Shown here piece after piece: positions 59,731 through 64,000 of a stretch of 64,000 nucleotides of DNA (its first letter is position 1; each line of letters opens with the position of its first letter). The stretch spans positions 9,187,980 to 9,251,979 of the forward strand of contig QVOM02000115.1 of the NCBI GenBank assembly GCA_003586115.2. The letters are read 5' to 3'. The notes under the pieces are model-generated. The model was not told the DNA's origin. It was given only the letters and a program-made list of their open reading frames with translations, and ran no database searches. The position numbers and the translations under genes were made by a program. The DNA is from Salvator merianae (Eukaryota > Chordata > Lepidosauria > Squamata > Teiidae).

Positions 59731-62700
59731 ATTTTTAAAAAAGCACCTAGCTTAGTCTCACCACTGGCATTCTATATTTGTACCATAGGGCAAAACCTAC
59801 CCATATGTTTCAGCTGAGCGTGAATCTTCTGACATGGTGAGCAGCAGAAAAATGGAACAGAAAAGACTGGAGCTTTGTCATAGAAACATGGCTCATATTA
59901 TGACATTCTCGGCAGGCTTGCCATTTATGTTTTGAAATGTTTTTACTGGCATCATGGAGGGCTGAAAACCAGGGGGGCTATATAGATTGTGTTCTTGATC
60001 AGGAAGGCCTGTAGTCCATTTGTTCCTTGCTCTTCTGTCCATTTGGCAGATTTCAGATGGAATCTAAGCTTTCTAGCCATCATGAGCAGAGGACTGCAGG
60101 CAAGGACACACAGAAGCAACTTGAGGGCATTGGTAGTTTGCACGATGCCTCAAGGAATATAAAGGGGAAATACTGCTATTTATGCCAAGTATTAGTATCT
60201 CTTTTGGAGTGTCATTTTATGATTTGTTATTATATAAAATATGTCAATCAAACATCTAATTTCAAAGGATGTCATTTATCCCATTATTGAAGGTATTTAC
60301 GTTCACTGATATAGTGGTGAGATCCATAAGCTCCAGATAACCCCCGGAAGGAGTGGATCTCTCTGTGGGCGTGATGTGCATGTTCTCCTTCAGAATCATC
60401 AGGCAGGCAAGAGAAAGCATGAGTCACTTCCTCTGAGAAGTAGGATGTTTGTGTTTTAAAAGGACACTCTTCCTATTGTACAGGACACAGAATCACAACC
60501 ACTCTGTCTTGGGCTCTGATGAGCTAGATCATCCAAATGTCTAAAGATCTGTAAAAAACAGAACATTAGATTCAAGACATTCGATATTGCTAAAGGTTGT
60601 TCTTGCCTTTCTCAGACCTCTGAGTCATGTTGGTCAGCCTCAGAGTTAGAAACTCTTTACCAATATTTATGCACCTATTTTCAGATATGACTCAACATAT
60701 ACATGAGAGCATTGCCAGTATGAGAAAACAGTCTTGATCTTTAAAAATCAAGATACGTAATTATTGTGCAGAATGTCAGGTGTATAAGTGATTTTCTCAT
60801 CCCTTCTTTTTAGTAGTAGCTGAATATCCTCTACTCATGGAAACATTTCAAGTGAATTGGCACTCTAATTTTACTTTGTATATGTCTCTCTTTGGGGAAG
60901 TAAGATTTATGCATAAGCAGCGGATATTCAGCTGATAGTGATGGAGTCACTGATGGTGAGGTGGCAGTGGTACTGTCGAGGCTGGCTAAGCCATGAATCT
61001 GGCAGCCTTAGGGCTACCATTACCCCAGCTCAATACGTCCTCAGCCAGAACCTTTTATATTCATACTAGTGTCCCAAATGCAGCCTCGGTGCCAAAAGGC
61101 AGGCACCCATCTGGAGCCCAATTGTTTCAAATACTCGACAATGGCAGCACCTTCAAGTAATTTGGGTAGTTTGACTACAGGTCAAATTCAGCAGGTGAAG
61201 CCTATTTTAAAATCCCAAGGGGAGCCCTTCTACATCAGTAGCCATACCATTATTTTCACATCATGGGTTCAAGATTGAGTCTAGAATTTTAGAAAACATA
61301 CTTTCCAACACTGGGATTCGCTTTTGACTCAAGCAAGACTTGTAGTATATATTTTATTTCAAATTCCAGGATTCCACACTATAGCAGCATATCAGCATTC
61401 AGTATATTTCACATACAGCAATGCTCACAATAGTCTTGTAAGGGAGATGTAAGTTATTAATACTATATTGCAAATACAGACTTAAGTCTTAAGTAGAAGT
61501 GATAGTCTCCCCAAAAACCTATCAAATGCTGTTAATTCTTTTTAAAAGGTTCCAAAAAGAGTGAATCAGTTTACTGATTGGAAGGAACCATGCCTAGGGC
61601 TTCCACACACGTGCACACACACACACACACACACTGTATATATAGTAGCTTATGGGAAGAATAGTTGCAACCTTCTGCTGCCTCTCTGTACATACTAAAC
61701 CTCAGTCTCATTGACTGAGTCATATGCTGTATACTTCAAAGGGAATTTGGAGCCAGCAAGGATAAAAGTATTGACCCCTTAAGCGCTGTTGTTATCATTG
61801 AAAGTTATGCACACATATGCAGAGGAGACTAGGCCCTGAGGTGTACATGAATTTTTATGAACATTTCAATAGTTTGTATTTATCAGCCTCATCATGCTAG
61901 TTGTGTAAGATGCCAGGAGAGAACAGAAACAAGTAGGGAGTCTACTAAGAAAAATAGAGGGAATATAGAGTTTTTATAAGAAAATGCATCATTTCAAAAC
62001 ATTTTTTAAAAAATTGTTTTAATTATACAAAACGAAATAACAAAAAAGTAATCTAGAAGTTGTCAACCAGTGTGTCCAAGAGATTACTTCTTCCATCTTC
62101 TTTCTCTTTCATTTTAGCTGGACCAGAGAGTTAGTCTTGTACATCATTTCAAAACATTGACAGTAATATTTAGCACAGAGAACATCCAGAAAGCCCATGT
62201 CTGTTTACATGAAAACTGCTAAACTATATAAATTAATTTCCTGCAACAGTTCATAAACAGATCTTTTAATATAAACCAGTCTTATAATTGCTTGGCTGAT
62301 TGTAGTTTGGACTGGGTTGGGTTTTAAAGATGAAAGTGAGTCTATCTTTTCTGTGGTCTGCACTGAATACCGGGAAGTTTTCAAGTTCTGCTCTTTGTGG
62401 AGTCTAGCCTTAGGAAAAGTGTTTTAGTATGACAGACAGGAATCAAAGGCTTGGGAAATATGCAGAGGAAGTAGAACTCAGTGCAGTTTTAGGCACTCAA
62501 GAATATAGACCTTGATGCCAGGGTCAACGTAAGGTAAGCTCTGAGTTCAGGACAAGATGAAAAACTATCTAGGACATACAATCAGTAGGGGCCAGACAAT
62601 GCGACAAAAATAGAAGCTCTCCAAAGTAGACACTAGTGAATTAAAAATGAAGGGAGAAAGTATGTTAATGGCGACCCAAAAACAGTTCCAATGTGCAACA

Positions 62701-64000
62701 AACACTTAGCCCCATATCCTTGCAAAGCTTCTTTTGCAATTTGAATGCCCAGCCATACTGCACGCTATATCAGTTTCCCAAAAGGTACATTTTGTCAACT
62801 TCTGGACTTGAACTACACTGAAGTTCCTAACATGTTAAGAAGTCCCGCATGGGTCAGACTCACAGGTGGTGATGCAAACCCTATGAACCTTGACACTGCT
62901 TTGTAGGAGGCAAGGAAAACATCTAAAGAGGGATCTCACCACTCCAAAGCCACTTCCCCATCATTTTCAGCAGCAATCTTCCCAGGGCTTTTCATTCACA
63001 CAGCTTTCAACATAGCCCAGCCTACGGGTTTCAGGAAACTTGCATACTTTGCTTAATTTGACATATGCAAGCTCCCTTAGATGCTGGCTGGAAAAAGTGA
63101 ATACTCTTGCCCAGATAGAAGTGTGGCAATCAGGGTCTTATTCACACAGGAAGGACTTTTTGCTTCCTTCAAGCTCAGCCATAGGACATGTAAAAAAAAG
63201 ATCACATTCTTCTGTCATGTCAGTTACCAGGGGGACTAGTATTTCCAAATCAGATTTTCACAAGACCTAGCAGCAGCCTGAACTTTCTGTGCTCCCTGAA
63301 TCAGCATTATGGAGCAATTTTTTTTCTCCCAGCTACTGCTCAGAGGTGTTGCTGATAGTTCACTGCAAGGGACAAAGAGGCAGGAGAGAAATTTGATAAA
63401 TTATTCCAGCCGGCTTACCCTTCTCTAGAGCCAAATCTAAACTTCATGTCTGATGCTTAGCACTCTCATGTCAGAGTTTGTTAAAATAATTGAATCATCT
63501 AAAATAAAATACCTAGCTCAAATTCAGAAGCATAAATCTCTAATGGCAGTTGCATATGATGTTGCAATATATACTGTATGTGTGGTTTGATATTCCCAAA
63601 AGAAATGATAACAGAAATTTGGGAGTGACATCTGCCAATGACAGAAAATGTCAAAGATGACAAACTACTGTAGCATCTGTTGAAGCTTAAGATTGGATGG
63701 CAGCAGTTGGTAGGCAGGTCGTGACTTCATATTCGTGACATGTTCCGAACTAGGGGGCCTCGCTGATCCAGACCCACTGGCCTGGAGCAAGGCAAGGTAA
63801 CTACAGAAAGGCCCTTAGAAATGAGAAGGATATAGGGTAGAAAAGTGGTACACGTTCCCGAAGCAGGTCATCTGAGGCTGAAGAAACCAATTATTGGACC
63901 AAAACAGCTAAAAAGACTCCAGAGTATTACACCAGTACCACCTTAGCATGTTGTAGTGATTTATGAAATGCTCATGGGATTCTTGTAACAAACTGTTACA
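59731..64000. other. Intron 15, distal part
   Basis: A CA-rich microsatellite occurs at about 61,612-61,635. Otherwise no exon, RNA gene or repeat family was recognised in more than 4 kb. Short open frames such as 61,069-61,278 and 63,040-63,270 lack similarity and splice context. Confidence 0.5.
61612..61635. repeat. CA dinucleotide microsatellite
   Basis: About 11-12 CA units, followed by a short TGTATATATAG segment. Confidence 0.9.

Noticed and set aside
55199..64000. Search for the next microtubule-binding repeat exons and the stop codon
   Set aside because: No tau-family repeat pattern was found; these exons probably lie downstream of the window.
1..64000. Bacterial-style features (operons, CRISPR, ribosome binding sites) or a novel defence system
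   Set aside because: The window is vertebrate intron-exon DNA. Repeats present are transposons, microsatellites and foldbacks, with no evenly spaced direct-repeat array.

Overview
The window is a piece of a vertebrate nuclear genome. It holds the central and 3' part of one gene, MAP2 (microtubule-associated protein 2), on the + strand. The exons recognised here run from the optional exon 8 to exon 15, which carries the first microtubule-binding repeat. The numbering follows the established human scheme and rests on recalled mammalian MAP2 protein. The 5' exons (start codon, PKA RII-binding region) and the remaining repeat exons with the stop codon were not found and presumably lie outside. 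Everything else is intron or upstream intron. No second host gene, tRNA or rRNA gene was recognised.

The organism is most likely a squamate reptile (lizard, gecko or snake). The protein is clearly amniote MAP2 but far from the mammalian sequence outside short conserved blocks. The introns contain a BovB (RTE) LINE end, CR1/L2-clade LINEs, a squamate-style L1, a Sushi-type Ty3 LTR element, short hAT elements, and several families of non-autonomous DNA transposons rich in hairpins. No species call is possible from the sequence alone.

Layout. 1-15607: upstream intron with an 80-bp hairpin (3.2 kb), a truncated hAT element beside a LINE relic (6.6-8.0 kb), a SINE (8.7 kb), a CR1-type repeat (12.2 kb) and a BovB fragment (13.0 kb). 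15608-15850: cassette exon 8. 15851-20904: intron 8 with an intact hAT MITE (17.3 kb), a CTTT tract with a LINE 3' end (18.7 kb) and a multi-hairpin MITE just before exon 9. 20905-24870: giant exon 9, 1,322 codons. 25089-25295 and 26231-26365: exons 10 and 11. 26366-38172: intron 11 with a degraded Ty3 LTR retrotransposon (34.3-37.8 kb). 38173-38234: exon 12. 38235-48019: intron 12 with a young 5'-truncated L1 (41.6-42.6 kb) and a roughly 1-kb foldback (46.3-47.2 kb). 48020-48208: cassette exon 13. 51002-51155: exon 14. 54855-55198: exon 15. 55199-64000: intron 15 with two more LINE-related copies.

How it works together. All exon junctions are phase compatible. Exons 8, 9, 10 and 11 are each bounded by phase 1 on both sides. 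Omitting 9-11 therefore gives the short MAP2c type, and exon 8 can be in or out. Exon 13 is phase 0 on both sides and is likewise optional. The exon 9-10 block is the acidic projection domain that spaces microtubules. Exons 11-15 supply the basic, proline-rich and microtubule-binding part.
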